64,000 nucleotides of DNA from Streptomyces sp. CNQ-509 (GCF_001011035.1 NZ_CP011492.1:2053501-2117500); one strand, 5' to 3'. Counted from the first letter of the stretch, positions 9,329 through 17,676 are shown. Translations and numbers: made by a program. The notes: generated by a model from the sequence alone, not told the origin.

Positions 9329-9342
9329 GGAGAGCGGTTTCC
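9329..9342. promoter_or_regulatory. Degenerate LacI operator and leaderless promoter of the regulator gene
   Basis: GGAGAGCGGTTTCC matches 12 of 14 bases of the palindrome at 6280-6293. TTGGAG (9327-9332) and TATAAA (9352-9357) can serve as -35 and -10 with a 19-bp spacer; the -10 ends 7 bases before the ATG at 9365, so the mRNA is probably leaderless and autoregulated. Confidence 0.6.
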
Positions 9343-9364
9343 GGCGCGTGCTATAAAGGCGCGT

Positions 9365-10396
9365 ATGGGCCGACCGCCGACGCTGGAGGACGTGGCCCGG
9401 GTCGCCGGAGTGTCCCGGGCCACGGTCTCGCGCGTGATCAACGGCACCCGGAACGTCGACCCGGCGATCCAGGAGACCGTCCGCGCCGCGGTCCGCACGA
9501 CCGGGTACGCACCCAACAGCGCGGCCCGCTCCCTCGTCACCCGGCGCACCGGCGCGGTGGGCCTGGTGATCTCCGGCGCGGGCGAGGGCGGCGACGAGGC
9601 CGCGTACCGGCGCTACGTCTTCTCCGACCCGTTCTTCGGCCGCGTGGTCGACGGCGTGATGGGCGCGCTGCGCCCGCGGGGCATGCACCCGATGCTGATG
9701 CTCGCCGAGACGACGGAGGCCCGTGAACAGGTCGTCGCGCACCTGCGCCAGGGCATCGCGGACGGGGCGCTGCTGGTCTCCACCCACGGCGAGGACCCGC
9801 TGCCGGGCATGCTGACGGCCGCGGGCGTCGCGACGGTGCTGTTCGCGCGCCCGGCCCGCCCGGTCCCGGCCGGCTACGTGGACCTGGCCCACCGCGACGG
9901 CGCCCGCCTGGCCGCGGAACACCTCCTCGCCCGCGGCTGCCGCCGCCCGGTGACGATATGCGGCCCCCTGGACGTACTGGCGGGCCAGGAGCGACTCGAC
10001 GGCTTCAACCAGGCGATGGCCCGCCACGGCCACGCGTACGTCCCGTGCGCGGAGGGCAACTTCACGGCGGCGAGCGGCGAGCAGTCGATGACCCGCCTGC
10101 TGCGGGAACACCCGGACCTGGACGGTGTCTTCGCGGCGAACGACCTGATGGCGCGAGCGGCGGTGCAGGTCCTGCGCGAGCAGGGCAGAAGGGTCCCGGA
10201 GGACGTGGCGGTGATCGGCTTCGACGACAGCAGCGCGGCGACGTCGACGCGCCCGGAGCTGACGACGGTGCGGCAGCCGGTGGAGGAGATGGCGGGCGAG
10301 ATGGTGAGCCTGCTGCTGACGGCACTGGACTCGCCGGGGGCGAGCCCGAGATCGGTGATCTTCGAACCGGACCTGGTGGTACGGGAGTCGGCGTAG
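9365..10396 (+). CDS. LacI-family transcriptional regulator
   Basis: Sugar-responsive repressor, 343 residues, normal length. The helix-turn-helix is at residues 6-25 (LEDVARVAGVSRATVSRVIN) with the hinge helix near SAARSLVTRRT. The periplasmic-binding-protein fold follows, with GALLVSTHG, the DGVFAANDLMARAAVQVL helix, and VAVIGFDDSSAATSTRPELTTVRQP, which is typical of the C-terminal subdomain. There is no Shine-Dalgarno and a -10 TATAAA sits 7 bases upstream, so translation is likely leaderless. It follows the secreted glycosidase operon and probably controls it through the palindrome at 6279 and itself through 9329. The effector is presumably the oligosaccharide released by the glycosidase (inference). 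Confidence 0.93.
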   Translation: MGRPPTLEDVARVAGVSRATVSRVINGTRNVDPAIQETVRAAVRTTGYAPNSAARSLVTRRTGAVGLVISGAGEGGDEAAYRRYVFSDPFFGRVVDGVMGALRPRGMHPMLMLAETTEAREQVVAHLRQGIADGALLVSTHGEDPLPGMLTAAGVATVLFARPARPVPAGYVDLAHRDGARLAAEHLLARGCRRPVTICGPLDVLAGQERLDGFNQAMARHGHAYVPCAEGNFTAASGEQSMTRLLREHPDLDGVFAANDLMARAAVQVLREQGRRVPEDVAVIGFDDSSAATSTRPELTTVRQPVEEMAGEMVSLLLTALDSPGASPRSVIFEPDLVVRESA

Positions 10397-11463
10397 GGCG
10401 CCGAGGCCGGGGCGGATCGGGCCGTAACTCGCAGCAGCACCCCCGCTAAACCGGGACAAGCCACCTAGGAAGCCGGACTTTCGCCCACAGACGCGCACGC
10501 AGCCCCTCCGAGGCCAGGCAGCCACCGCCCGCACGCCCCGGCGGAGAGATTCTGTCGTAACCTGCGGTAACACCCCGGATACGGGCCGAATCGGCCCCCG
10601 GAGCCCGGCTTTCGCCCAACGACACCCGCGCGCGGAGCCCCGGCCGGCTTCCGCCGGCACCGCCCCGGGCCTCCGCCTGCCGGAGGGATCGGCGACCGGA
10701 CCGAGCCCGGAGCCATGGGGCCGCCCCGTCCGCCGGGGCGAGCGGCGAGGAAGTGCAGCCCACCCCCGGCCTCCGCCTCCCCGCCTGCCGGGGAGATCGG
10801 CGATCGGGACAGACCCGGAGTCCGACAGCCCGGCCCTCGTCCGCCGGGGCATCGGCGCTCGGGGAAGACCCGGTGCCCGGCAGCCCGCCGCCCTGTCCGC
10901 TGGGAGGGTCGGCCATCGGGGAAGACTCCGGCATCCGGCAGCCCGTCCCTCCGTCCGCCGGGGGGATCGGCGCTCGGGGCCCGGCCCGGCACCGATGCCC
11001 GCCCCCGTCCACCGGGCACGGCATCCGTAGCCCCCGTCGGAGGGTGCCCGCTCCCTCCGGGCCACCCTGAGCCGCCGGTCTGTTACGGGCCGGAGTCCGG
11101 TGTCAGGGGTGGGGCGAAGCCCCATCGCGCAGCGACGCTCCTCGCAGCGAAGCGGAGAGGAGCGCCCTTGACACCGGGCGGAGGCCCGCACACTCACAAG
11201 CGGGGTGGCCCGGGGGGAGCCCTTACGACACCGCTACTCCCCTCGCCGGCACCCCCGTACGCCGGCACCCCCAACGAAGCACCGCCACCCCGACACCGCA
11301 CCCCCGCACCCGGCCCGCCCCACCGCCACGACGTACCGCTCAACGCCCCACCGCCCCCGCACTGTCAGAGCAGCCGCATACCCTTGGGCGGGTGTGAGGG
11401 GAAAATCAGACCCCACACCCCCAGGCCCCTACCCGCCCCCGCCCTGCCCTGCCCCAGCTTCTC
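10397..11463. repeat. 1.07-kb non-coding spacer with degenerate tandem repeats
   Basis: No convincing gene on either strand. AGCCGGACTTTCGCCCA (10471) and a related AGCCCGGCTTTCGCCCA (10602) open two similar blocks about 130 bp apart. From about 10675 to 11010 roughly 55-60-bp units recur, each built on TCCGCCGGGG-GATCGGCG-TCGGG followed by a CCCGG-GCCCGGCAGCCC-like half. The long frames over this stretch are low-complexity Gly/Arg/Pro products of the repeats. The distal part holds the structured element at 11097-11177 and then a C-rich tract. Confidence 0.6.
11097..11177. other. Strongly structured 81-bp element (multi-stem), possible ncRNA or palindromic repeat
   Basis: CCGGTGTCA (11097-11105) pairs perfectly with TGACACCGG (11169-11177), and the adjacent GGG and CCC extend the stem across a 1-base bulge. 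Enclosed are GGGGC-GAA-GCCCC (11111-11123), TCGC-GCA-GCGA (11125-11135) and CGCTCCTC/GAGGAGCG (11136-11143 with 11157-11164). The result is a closed stem carrying three hairpins. Strand cannot be decided. No gene frame explains it. Confidence 0.5.
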
Positions 11464-11485
11464 AAATTGCAATACTCTGCAATTT
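11464..11485. promoter_or_regulatory. ArsR-type operator
   Basis: AAATTGCA (11464-11471) and TGCAATTT (11478-11485) form a perfect 8-bp inverted repeat with a 6-bp spacer, AT-rich against the surrounding GC-rich DNA and 45 bp upstream of the ArsR start. This is the classic layout of an autoregulated ArsR/SmtB promoter. Confidence 0.75.
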
Positions 11486-11529
11486 CCTACATCATGTAGT
11501 CGCCACCCGATCACTTGGAGTCGACTCAC

Positions 11530-11874
11530 GTGCAGGTCCCGCTCTACCAAGCCAAAGCCGACCTGTTCCGCATGCTCGGCCACCCCGTCCGCATCCGCGT
11601 GCTCGAACTCCTCCAAGACCGCCCCATGGCCGTCCGCGATCTCCTCACCGAGATCGGCGGCATCGAAGCCCCCGCCCTCTCCCAGCAGCTCGCCGTCCTC
11701 CGCCGCTCCGGCATCGTCACCGCCACCCGCGAAGGGTCCACCGTCATCTACGCCCTCGCCGGCGGTGACGTCGCCGAGTTGATGCGCGCCGCGCGGCGGA
11801 TCCTCACCGAGATGCTCGCCGGGCAGAACGAACTCCTCGCCGAGCTGCGGGAAGCCGAGGCCGAGGCACGGTGA
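11530..11874 (+). CDS. ArsR/SmtB-family transcriptional regulator
   Basis: Winged-helix repressor of 114 residues. The dimerisation helix is LYQAKADLFRMLGHPVRIRVLELL, the recognition helix APALSQQLAVLRRSGIV (about residues 48-65), and the wing ATREGSTVIYALA. No Cys-based arsenic or metal site (ELCVCD) is present, so the inducer is not an obvious metal. The GTG at 11530 has GGAG 9 bases upstream; the TTG at 11515 is less likely. Its stop overlaps the GTG of the SulP gene by 4 bases, so it almost certainly regulates that transporter in response to the anion, its metabolite or a redox signal. Autoregulation is suggested by the operator at 11464-11485. Confidence 0.92.
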   Translation: MQVPLYQAKADLFRMLGHPVRIRVLELLQDRPMAVRDLLTEIGGIEAPALSQQLAVLRRSGIVTATREGSTVIYALAGGDVAELMRAARRILTEMLAGQNELLAELREAEAEAR

Positions 11875-13679
11875 ACGCATTCCTCCTCCGGGTCTGGCGC
11901 CCGGTTCGTACGCTGCTGCCCGCGCGCGCCGACCTCGGGGACATGGGGCGCGAGCCGCGGCGGGATCTGCTCGCCGGGCTGACCGTCGCGATCGTCGCGC
12001 TCCCGCTCGCGCTCGGCTTCGGGGTCTCCTCCGGGCTCGGGGCGGAGGCCGGGCTCGCGACCGCCGTCGTGGCCGGGGCGGTGGCGGCGTTCTTCGGAGG
12101 GTCCAGCCTCCAGGTCTCCGGGCCGACCGGGGCCATGACCGTCGTGCTGGTGCCCATCGTCGCCCAGTACGGGCCCGGCGGTGTGCTCGCCGTGGGGCTG
12201 CTCGCGGGGGTGATGCTCGTCGGCCTGGCGGTGGCGCGGGCGGGGCGGTACATGCGGTACGTACCGGCCCCCGTCGTCGAGGGGTTCACCCTCGGCATCG
12301 CGTGCGTGATCGCACTGCAGCAGATGCCCAACGCCCTCGGCGTCGAGAAGCCCGAAGGCGAGCGCGTCCTCGTCGTCACCTGGCGCGCGCTGGAGGAGTT
12401 CGCCGCGGCCCCCAACTGGACCGCCGTCGCCCTCACCGCCGCCGTCGTCACCATCATGCTCGCCGGGGCGCGCTGGCGGCCCACCGTCCCCTTCTCCGTC
12501 GTCGCCGTCATCGCCGCCACCCTCGCCGCGCAGGCGTTCCACCTCACGGACGCGAAGCCGATCGGCGAGCTGCCCGCCGGCCTGCCGGCCCCCTCCCTCG
12601 GCTTCCTCGACGTGGGCGACCTCGGTACGCTCCTCGCCCCCGCCGTCGCCGTGGCCGCGCTCGCCGCGCTGGAGTCGCTGCTCTCGGCGCAGGTCGCAGA
12701 CGGCATGGCCACCGCACAGGCGAGCCACGCAGCTCAGACGGGCCAGGCGAGCCAGACGAGCCAGAAGGCGAAGGCCGCCCCCGCCCCCCAGCACCACGAC
12801 CCCGACAAAGAGCTCTTCGGCCAGGGCCTGGCCAACATCGCCGCCCCCCTCTTCGGCGGCGTACCCGCCACCGGCGCCATCGCCCGTACCGCTGTCAACG
12901 TCCGTACCGGCGCCCGTTCCCGGCTCGCGTCCCTCACCCACGCCGCCGTCCTCGCCGTCATCGTCTTCGCCGCCGCGCCGCTCGTGTCGAAGATCCCCCT
13001 CGCCGCCCTCGCCGGGGTGCTGCTCGCCACCGCCGTGCGCATGGTCGAGGTCGCCTCGCTGCGGGCGATGGCGCGGGCCACCCGCTCCGACGCCGCCGTG
13101 CTCGTGCTGACCGCCGGCGCCACCCTCGCCCTCGACCTCGTCTACGCCGTGATCATCGGCCTGCTCGTCGCCGGTGCCCTCGCGCTGCGCGACGTGGCCC
13201 GGCAGGCGCGGCTCGACCAGGTCTCCTTCAAGGCCCACCTGCCCGGCGACCACACCGACGAGGAGCACTCCCTGCTCGCCGAGCACATCGTCAAGTACCG
13301 CCTCGAAGGGCCCCTGTTCTTCGCCGGCGCGCACCGCTTCCTGCTGGAGCTGACCGACATCGCCGACGTACGCGTCGTGATCCTGCGGATGTCCCGGGTC
13401 TCGACCATCGACGCCACCGGCGCGCTCGTCCTCAAGGACGCGGTGGAGACCCTCGACCGCCGCGGCATCGTCGTCCTCACCTCCGGCATCCGCCCCGAGC
13501 ACCGCCGGGCGCTCGACTCCGTGGGCGCGCTGGATCTGCTACGGGCCGAGGGCCGCGAGTACGCCACGACCCCCGGCGCCGTCGCCGCCGCCCGCCGCCA
13601 CCTCCACGGCGCCGGCATCCTCCCCGCCCCGCACCCCGACCCCCGCGCCGCCACGCTCGTCGAGGAGCCGAACCGCTAG
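11871..13679 (+). CDS. SulP-family inorganic anion transporter with STAS domain
   Basis: Predicted membrane anion transporter or channel (sulfate or bicarbonate class), 602 residues. The start GLTVAIVALPLALGFGVSSG is the SulP N-terminal helix signature. Around ten hydrophobic helices follow to about residue 440. A C-terminal STAS domain contains VVILRMSRVSTIDATGALVL, the anti-sigma-antagonist-like loop. An Ala/Gln/Ser-rich insert (residues 283-310, SHAAQTGQASQTSQKAKA) between helices is unusual and probably a disordered cytoplasmic loop. Translationally coupled to ArsR (GTGA overlap). The ion carried cannot be told; sulfate or bicarbonate are the usual candidates. Confidence 0.9.
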   Translation: MNAFLLRVWRPVRTLLPARADLGDMGREPRRDLLAGLTVAIVALPLALGFGVSSGLGAEAGLATAVVAGAVAAFFGGSSLQVSGPTGAMTVVLVPIVAQYGPGGVLAVGLLAGVMLVGLAVARAGRYMRYVPAPVVEGFTLGIACVIALQQMPNALGVEKPEGERVLVVTWRALEEFAAAPNWTAVALTAAVVTIMLAGARWRPTVPFSVVAVIAATLAAQAFHLTDAKPIGELPAGLPAPSLGFLDVGDLGTLLAPAVAVAALAALESLLSAQVADGMATAQASHAAQTGQASQTSQKAKAAPAPQHHDPDKELFGQGLANIAAPLFGGVPATGAIARTAVNVRTGARSRLASLTHAAVLAVIVFAAAPLVSKIPLAALAGVLLATAVRMVEVASLRAMARATRSDAAVLVLTAGATLALDLVYAVIIGLLVAGALALRDVARQARLDQVSFKAHLPGDHTDEEHSLLAEHIVKYRLEGPLFFAGAHRFLLELTDIADVRVVILRMSRVSTIDATGALVLKDAVETLDRRGIVVLTSGIRPEHRRALDSVGALDLLRAEGREYATTPGAVAAARRHLHGAGILPAPHPDPRAATLVEEPNR

Positions 13680-13777
13680 CGCGGGGTATCCCCGAGGACG
13701 GGACCGCTGTCCGCCGCCCCGGACCGCAGCCGCCCCGGACCGCCGCCCGCGGACCGGGCCGGTGTGCGAAGCCCCGG

Positions 13778-14233
13778 TCAGGAACTCCAGTCCTGCGGCA
13801 CCTGCTTGGTGGTCGCGTTGAGCCGGTTGAACAGGTTGGTCACGGCGATCGTCAGCACGAGGGCCGCGAGGCCCTTCTCGTCGTAGTGCTTGGCGGCCTC
13901 GTCCCAGATGGCGTCGGGCACCGGGTCGCTGCGGTCGGCCATCCGCGTCGTGGCCTCCGTCAGCGCCAGCGCGGCGCGCTCCTCGTCGGTGAAATACGGT
14001 GCGTCGCGCCAGGCGGCGACGCTGGCGAGCCGCTCGTCGGTCTCGCCGCTCTTGCGGGCGTTACGGGCGCCGGAGTCGACGCACGAGCTGCACCCGTTGA
14101 TCTGGCTGGCGCGCAGGTGCACCAGGTCGAGCGTGGTTTTCGGTACCCCGCCGGAAAAGGCGGCCTTGTAAATGTCCCCGACGGGCTGCATGGCATCGAG
14201 AATCATGGCCGGATTCTGCATTCGCGGCTGCAT
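13778..14233 (-). CDS. Carboxymuconolactone decarboxylase/AhpD-family protein
   Basis: Small AhpD-fold protein of 151 residues with the CxxC peroxidatic motif in INGCSSCVDSGARNARK (residues 46-62), preceded by DLVHLRASQ. Family members act as alkylhydroperoxidases. They are classic targets of ECF41 sigma factors, and one such sigma gene lies immediately divergent at 14357. A perfect ECF41 promoter (TGTCACA-N16-CGTC) precedes this gene on the minus strand, so it is probably the sole or main target of that sigma factor. ATG start with AGGAG 9 bases upstream. Confidence 0.9.
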   Translation of the reverse strand: MQPRMQNPAMILDAMQPVGDIYKAAFSGGVPKTTLDLVHLRASQINGCSSCVDSGARNARKSGETDERLASVAAWRDAPYFTDEERAALALTEATTRMADRSDPVPDAIWDEAAKHYDEKGLAALVLTIAVTNLFNRLNATTKQVPQDWSS

Positions 14234-14291
14234 GGAATATCACTCCTCATGGAAATTGCGTGCCGCCGGATTCCGGCGGGCACACTGCTAC

Positions 14292-14318
14292 GACGTCTGC
14301 CGGCGGGAGGGTGTGACA
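14292..14318 (-). promoter_or_regulatory. ECF41-type sigma promoter for the AhpD-like gene
   Basis: On the minus strand the sequence reads TGTCACA (14318-14312), 16 bases, then CGTC (14295-14292), an exact match to the published ECF41 promoter pattern. It lies about 60 bp upstream of the AhpD-like gene and points at it. Confidence 0.8.
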
Positions 14319-14356
14319 GCGTCCCGCCGCGCGGCCGCACCGCAAGGAGGATGATG

Positions 14357-15241
14357 GTGGCCATGTACGAGAGCGAACTGCTGGCCGGCAGGTTCGAGGA
14401 GAAGCGCCCGCGGCTCCAGGCCGTGGCCCACCGCATGCTCGGCTCCGCGGAGGAGGCCGAGGACGCGGTGCAGGAGGCGTGGATCAGGCTGCAGCGCGCC
14501 GACGTGGCGGCCGTCGAGAACCTCGACGCCTGGCTCACCACCGTCGTCGGCCGCGTCTGCCTGGACATCCTGCGGGCCCGTACCCGGCGCGAGGAACTCT
14601 TCGAGGAACTGCTCGACCAGCACGCCGACCCACCGCCCGCCGCCCCGGCCGACGAGGCCGCCGACCCGGAGCAGGCGGCGATGCTCGCCGACTCGGTGGG
14701 CAAGGCGCTGCTGGTCGTGCTGGACACGCTGGAGCCGGACGAGCGGCTGGCCTTCGTGCTGCACGACATGTTCGCCGTGCCGTTCTCCGACATCGCCGCG
14801 GTCATCGAGCGCAGCCCGGCGGCCACGCGGCAGCTCGCCAGCCGGGCCCGCCGCCGCGTCCAGGGCGCGTCGCCGCTGCCCGACCTGCGGCGTCAGCACA
14901 AAGTCGTGAGCGCGTTCCTCACCGCCGCCCGCAAGGGCGAGTTCGACCGGCTGCTGGCGCTGCTCGCGCCGGACGTCGCGATGCGGGCCGACGCCACCGC
15001 GGTGAGCATAGGCGCGGCGGAGGCGACGCACGGGGCCGAGGGGGTGGCGAGGATCTTCTCCGGCGGTGCGCAGGGGGCGCGGCTCGCGCTGGTCGACGGG
15101 GCCGTGGGCGCCGTGTGGCAGGCGAAGGCGCGCACGATCGTGGCGTTCGGCTTCACCCTGGAGGACGGCAGGATCACGGCGATCGAGCTGACGGGCGAGC
15201 CGGCACGGCTGGAGGAGCTGGACATAGCGGTGCTGGAGTAG
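14357..15241 (+). CDS. ECF41-type RNA polymerase sigma factor
   Basis: Extracytoplasmic-function sigma factor with a regulatory C-terminal domain, about 294 residues. Region 2 contains RPRLQAVAHRMLGSAEEAEDAVQEAW, region 4 DERLAFVLHDMFAVPFSDIA with VIERSPAATRQLASRARRRV. From residue about 185 to the end comes the fused SnoaL-like domain (FLTAARKGEFDRLLALLAPDV ... VDGAVGAVW) that defines ECF41 and replaces an anti-sigma factor. Several in-frame starts follow AAGGAGG (14344-14350): ATG 14354, GTG 14357 and ATG 14363; GTG 14357 has the best spacing, but I am not sure. The divergent AhpD-like gene carries its target promoter. Confidence 0.92.
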   Translation: MAMYESELLAGRFEEKRPRLQAVAHRMLGSAEEAEDAVQEAWIRLQRADVAAVENLDAWLTTVVGRVCLDILRARTRREELFEELLDQHADPPPAAPADEAADPEQAAMLADSVGKALLVVLDTLEPDERLAFVLHDMFAVPFSDIAAVIERSPAATRQLASRARRRVQGASPLPDLRRQHKVVSAFLTAARKGEFDRLLALLAPDVAMRADATAVSIGAAEATHGAEGVARIFSGGAQGARLALVDGAVGAVWQAKARTIVAFGFTLEDGRITAIELTGEPARLEELDIAVLE

Positions 15242-15444
15242 CAGGTCCGGCACACCCGGGGGGGCCGGTCGCGTACGGCTGTCCCCCGGGACCGCCGGAG
15301 TCGCGTACGGGCCGTCCCGGGGACGTCCCGTACGGCCGTCCCCGGGACGGCCGGGGGCGGCCAGGGGTGCCGCCGGGCGGGGAGAGAATCGCCCGGCGGC
15401 ACCCCGTCGGCCAACGGCCACGGGCTGCGCCCGTGCCGTGCCGC

Positions 15445-16902
15445 CTAGTCGGCTGCGCCCGCGGCGTAGTCGATGCGGTAGATACCGGCGTCCGTGTTGG
15501 TGCTCCCGCGGCCGACGCCGCTGCCCGCTCCGAAGTCGATGACGTACAGCGAGCCGTCAGGGCCGAACTCGGCGTCGAAGGGCTGGATCCAGCTCATGCC
15601 CTCGAACACCGGATCGATCGACTCCAGCTTGCCGTCCGCGTACGAGAACGTCTTGAACCACTTGCGGGTCAGCTCGTAGTTGAACCACTTGCCGTCGTAC
15701 GCCTCGGGGAACTTCGTCGCGCTGTCGAGGTCCGGGTCGAAGTCGTACGCCGGGCCGCCCATCGGGCCGCCGCCGCCGGAGCCGAGCTGCGGGAACTCGG
15801 CGGAGGCCGCGTACGAATACCAGACCTGCGCGGCGGTGGCCGGCGGCAACTGCGTCCTGCCCGTGTTGTTCGGCGAGTTGTTCACGGGCGCGGCGCAGTC
15901 GAACTTCCCGCCGGAGGTGCCGGTGGCGAAGTCGTAGTCGTTGAACGGGATGTTGTTGCCGACGCAGTACGGCCAGCCCATGTTGCCGGCCTGGGAGATG
16001 AGGTTGTACTCGACGATGCCCGCCGGGCCGCGGTTCTCGTTCGCCGTGCCGGAGTCCGGGCCGTAGTCGCCGACCATCAGCGCGTCGGTCGCGGGGTCGA
16101 CGGAGATGCGGAAGGGGTTGCGGAAGCCCATCGCGTAGATCTCCGGCCGGGTCTTCTTCTCGCCCTTCCGGAAGAGGTTGCCCTTCGGCACGGTGTACGT
16201 GCCGCCCTTGGTGGGCTTGATGCGGAGCACCTTGCCGCGCAGGTCGTTGGTGTTGGCGGCGGTGGCCTGGGCGTCCCAGGCGTGCCGGCCGGCGCGCTCG
16301 TCGGTCGGGGTGAAGCCGTCCGACTCGAAGGGGTCGGTGTTGTCGCCGGTGGCGGCGTACAGGTTGCCCTTGCTGTCGAAGGCCAGCGAGCCGCCCATGT
16401 GCACGTTGGCGCGGCCCTCGCCGCGCCAGGTGGGAATGGACAGCAGCACCTCCTGCGAGGCGGGGTCGAGCCGGTCGCCCTTGAGGGTGAACCGGGAGAT
16501 GTTGACCTTCTTCTCGGCCTTGTCGGAGTGCATGACGTACAGCCGGTGGTTCTGCGCGAACGCGGGGTCGAGCGTGAGCCCGATCAGCCCGTCGGACTGG
16601 GTGGTGAACTCCAGCGGATAGTCGAAGTCGTACGCGGTGGTGACCTCCCGCGTCTCCTGGTCGATGATCTTCAGCTCACCGGTGCGCTGCGCGTACAGCA
16701 CGCGCCCGTCGGGCGTGACGGCCAGCTCGAACGGGTCGGCGAGGTCGGAGTCGACCAGCGCGGTGCGGGTGAACCCGGCCGCGTTCGGCGCGCTCGTGCC
16801 GGTGGGCTCGGGCGCGGCCACGGCGGAGGGCGTCGCCACCAGTAAGGCCGGCAGGACGGTGAGCGCGGCGACGAGGGACAGGGGTTTGATCGTGCGGCTC
16901 AT
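15445..16902 (-). CDS. Secreted PQQ-type glucose/sorbosone dehydrogenase-like protein
   Basis: Extracellular six-bladed propeller of the GSDH family, 485 residues, with a Sec signal ending in a PSAVAA cleavage site near residue 30. Characteristic motifs are LAVTPDGRVLYAQRTGEL, LIGLTLDPAFAQNHRLYV, a His in NVHMGGSLAFDSKGNLY, and YAMGFRNPFRISVDP, ending in AEFGPDGSLYVIDFG. Family members oxidise sugars with pyrroloquinoline quinone, but streptomycete paralogues such as this, usually next to ThuA or DUF1080 domains, are poorly characterised, so the reaction is uncertain. It is the second gene after the DUF1080 gene (53-bp gap) and likely shares the LacI-type operator at 17647. Confidence 0.85.
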   Translation of the reverse strand: MSRTIKPLSLVAALTVLPALLVATPSAVAAPEPTGTSAPNAAGFTRTALVDSDLADPFELAVTPDGRVLYAQRTGELKIIDQETREVTTAYDFDYPLEFTTQSDGLIGLTLDPAFAQNHRLYVMHSDKAEKKVNISRFTLKGDRLDPASQEVLLSIPTWRGEGRANVHMGGSLAFDSKGNLYAATGDNTDPFESDGFTPTDERAGRHAWDAQATAANTNDLRGKVLRIKPTKGGTYTVPKGNLFRKGEKKTRPEIYAMGFRNPFRISVDPATDALMVGDYGPDSGTANENRGPAGIVEYNLISQAGNMGWPYCVGNNIPFNDYDFATGTSGGKFDCAAPVNNSPNNTGRTQLPPATAAQVWYSYAASAEFPQLGSGGGGPMGGPAYDFDPDLDSATKFPEAYDGKWFNYELTRKWFKTFSYADGKLESIDPVFEGMSWIQPFDAEFGPDGSLYVIDFGAGSGVGRGSTNTDAGIYRIDYAAGAAD

Positions 16903-16955
16903 GGGGCTCCCAACGGTGGAGGCGGTGCGGCGGGACGACGGTCCCCGCCTGCTCG

Positions 16956-17624
16956 TCACTTGCCATAGACCTCGATCACGATGTTCCGGAACGAGACCTC
17001 GTCCCCGGTCCCGTGGTTCTGCAACCCGATGTGGCCGGGCCCGAGCCGGCGTTCGGGGACGGTGTCGGTGTAGTCGTTGATCCGCACGCCGTTGAGCTCC
17101 ACGGTGAGCCGGTCGCCGTCGACCCGCAGGTCGTAGGTGTTCCACTCGCCGGGCGGCCGGAGCGCGGCGTCGCGGGCGGCGATGTCGGGCGACTGGAACC
17201 CGTACACCGCGCCGGTGGTGCGGTCGGGGGAGTCGGTCGCGTCGATCTGGACCTCGAAGCCGCTGTTGCGGATGGCGGGGTCGTCGCCGGCGGGAAAGCC
17301 GAGGTGGACACCGGAGTTGTCGTCACCGGCCATGCGCCAGTCGAGGGTCAGGTGGTAGCGCGTGCCGAACTCCCGGCCGGAGTACCAGATGAGGCCGAGG
17401 CCGCCGTACGAGGTGAGCGCGCCGTCGGCGAGCGTGAACCCGCCGGGCCCGGCCTGGCTCCAGCCTTCGGTGCCGGTGCCGTCGAAGAGGACGAGGCGTT
17501 CGGCGGCCGGGGCCGGCGGGGTCGTGGCGGCGGGTACGGAGGCGGGGGCGGCGGTGAGGAGGCAGCCGGCGGCGGCTGCGACGAGGGCGGCCCGGAGGGA
17601 GATGCGGCGGTGGGGGGTGGGCAC
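16956..17624 (-). CDS. Secreted DUF1080 (3-keto-glucoside hydrolase-type) protein
   Basis: Exported concanavalin-like beta-sandwich, 222 residues, with a signal peptide (RAALVAAAAGCLLTAAPA). DUF1080 features are LFDGTGTEGWSQAGPGGF, GLIWYSGREFGTRYHLTLDW, SGVHLGFPAGDD, GFEVQIDATDSPDRTTGAVYG and WNTYDLRVDGDRL. Some members of this family hydrolyse 3-keto-glycosides or bind glucans. The GTG start has AGGAGA 7 bases upstream. The gene heads a two-gene leftward operon with the sugar dehydrogenase. A pairing of sugar C-oxidation with a keto-glycoside hydrolase would make biochemical sense, but that is inference. Confidence 0.85.
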   Translation of the reverse strand: MPTPHRRISLRAALVAAAAGCLLTAAPASVPAATTPPAPAAERLVLFDGTGTEGWSQAGPGGFTLADGALTSYGGLGLIWYSGREFGTRYHLTLDWRMAGDDNSGVHLGFPAGDDPAIRNSGFEVQIDATDSPDRTTGAVYGFQSPDIAARDAALRPPGEWNTYDLRVDGDRLTVELNGVRINDYTDTVPERRLGPGHIGLQNHGTGDEVSFRNIVIEVYGK

Positions 17625-17646
17625 AGTGGTTCTCCTGAGATCGAGA

Positions 17647-17676
17647 AGAAAGCGCTTTCTGACTGTGCTCTGTCAA
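17647..17676 (-). promoter_or_regulatory. Promoter with overlapping LacI-family operator for the DUF1080 operon
   Basis: AGAAAGCGCTTTCT (17647-17660) is a perfect 14-bp palindrome with central CG. A consensus -35 TTGACA lies at 17676-17671 on the minus strand, so the palindrome covers the expected -10 region. No LacI gene adjoins it; the protein at 9365 recognises a different (GGAGAGCG) half-site, so a distant regulator is likely. Confidence 0.75.

Noticed and set aside
10446..11024. Reverse-strand 192-residue frame
   Set aside because: Its Gly/Arg/Pro-rich product follows the degenerate DNA repeats and shows no fold, start site or homologous pattern.
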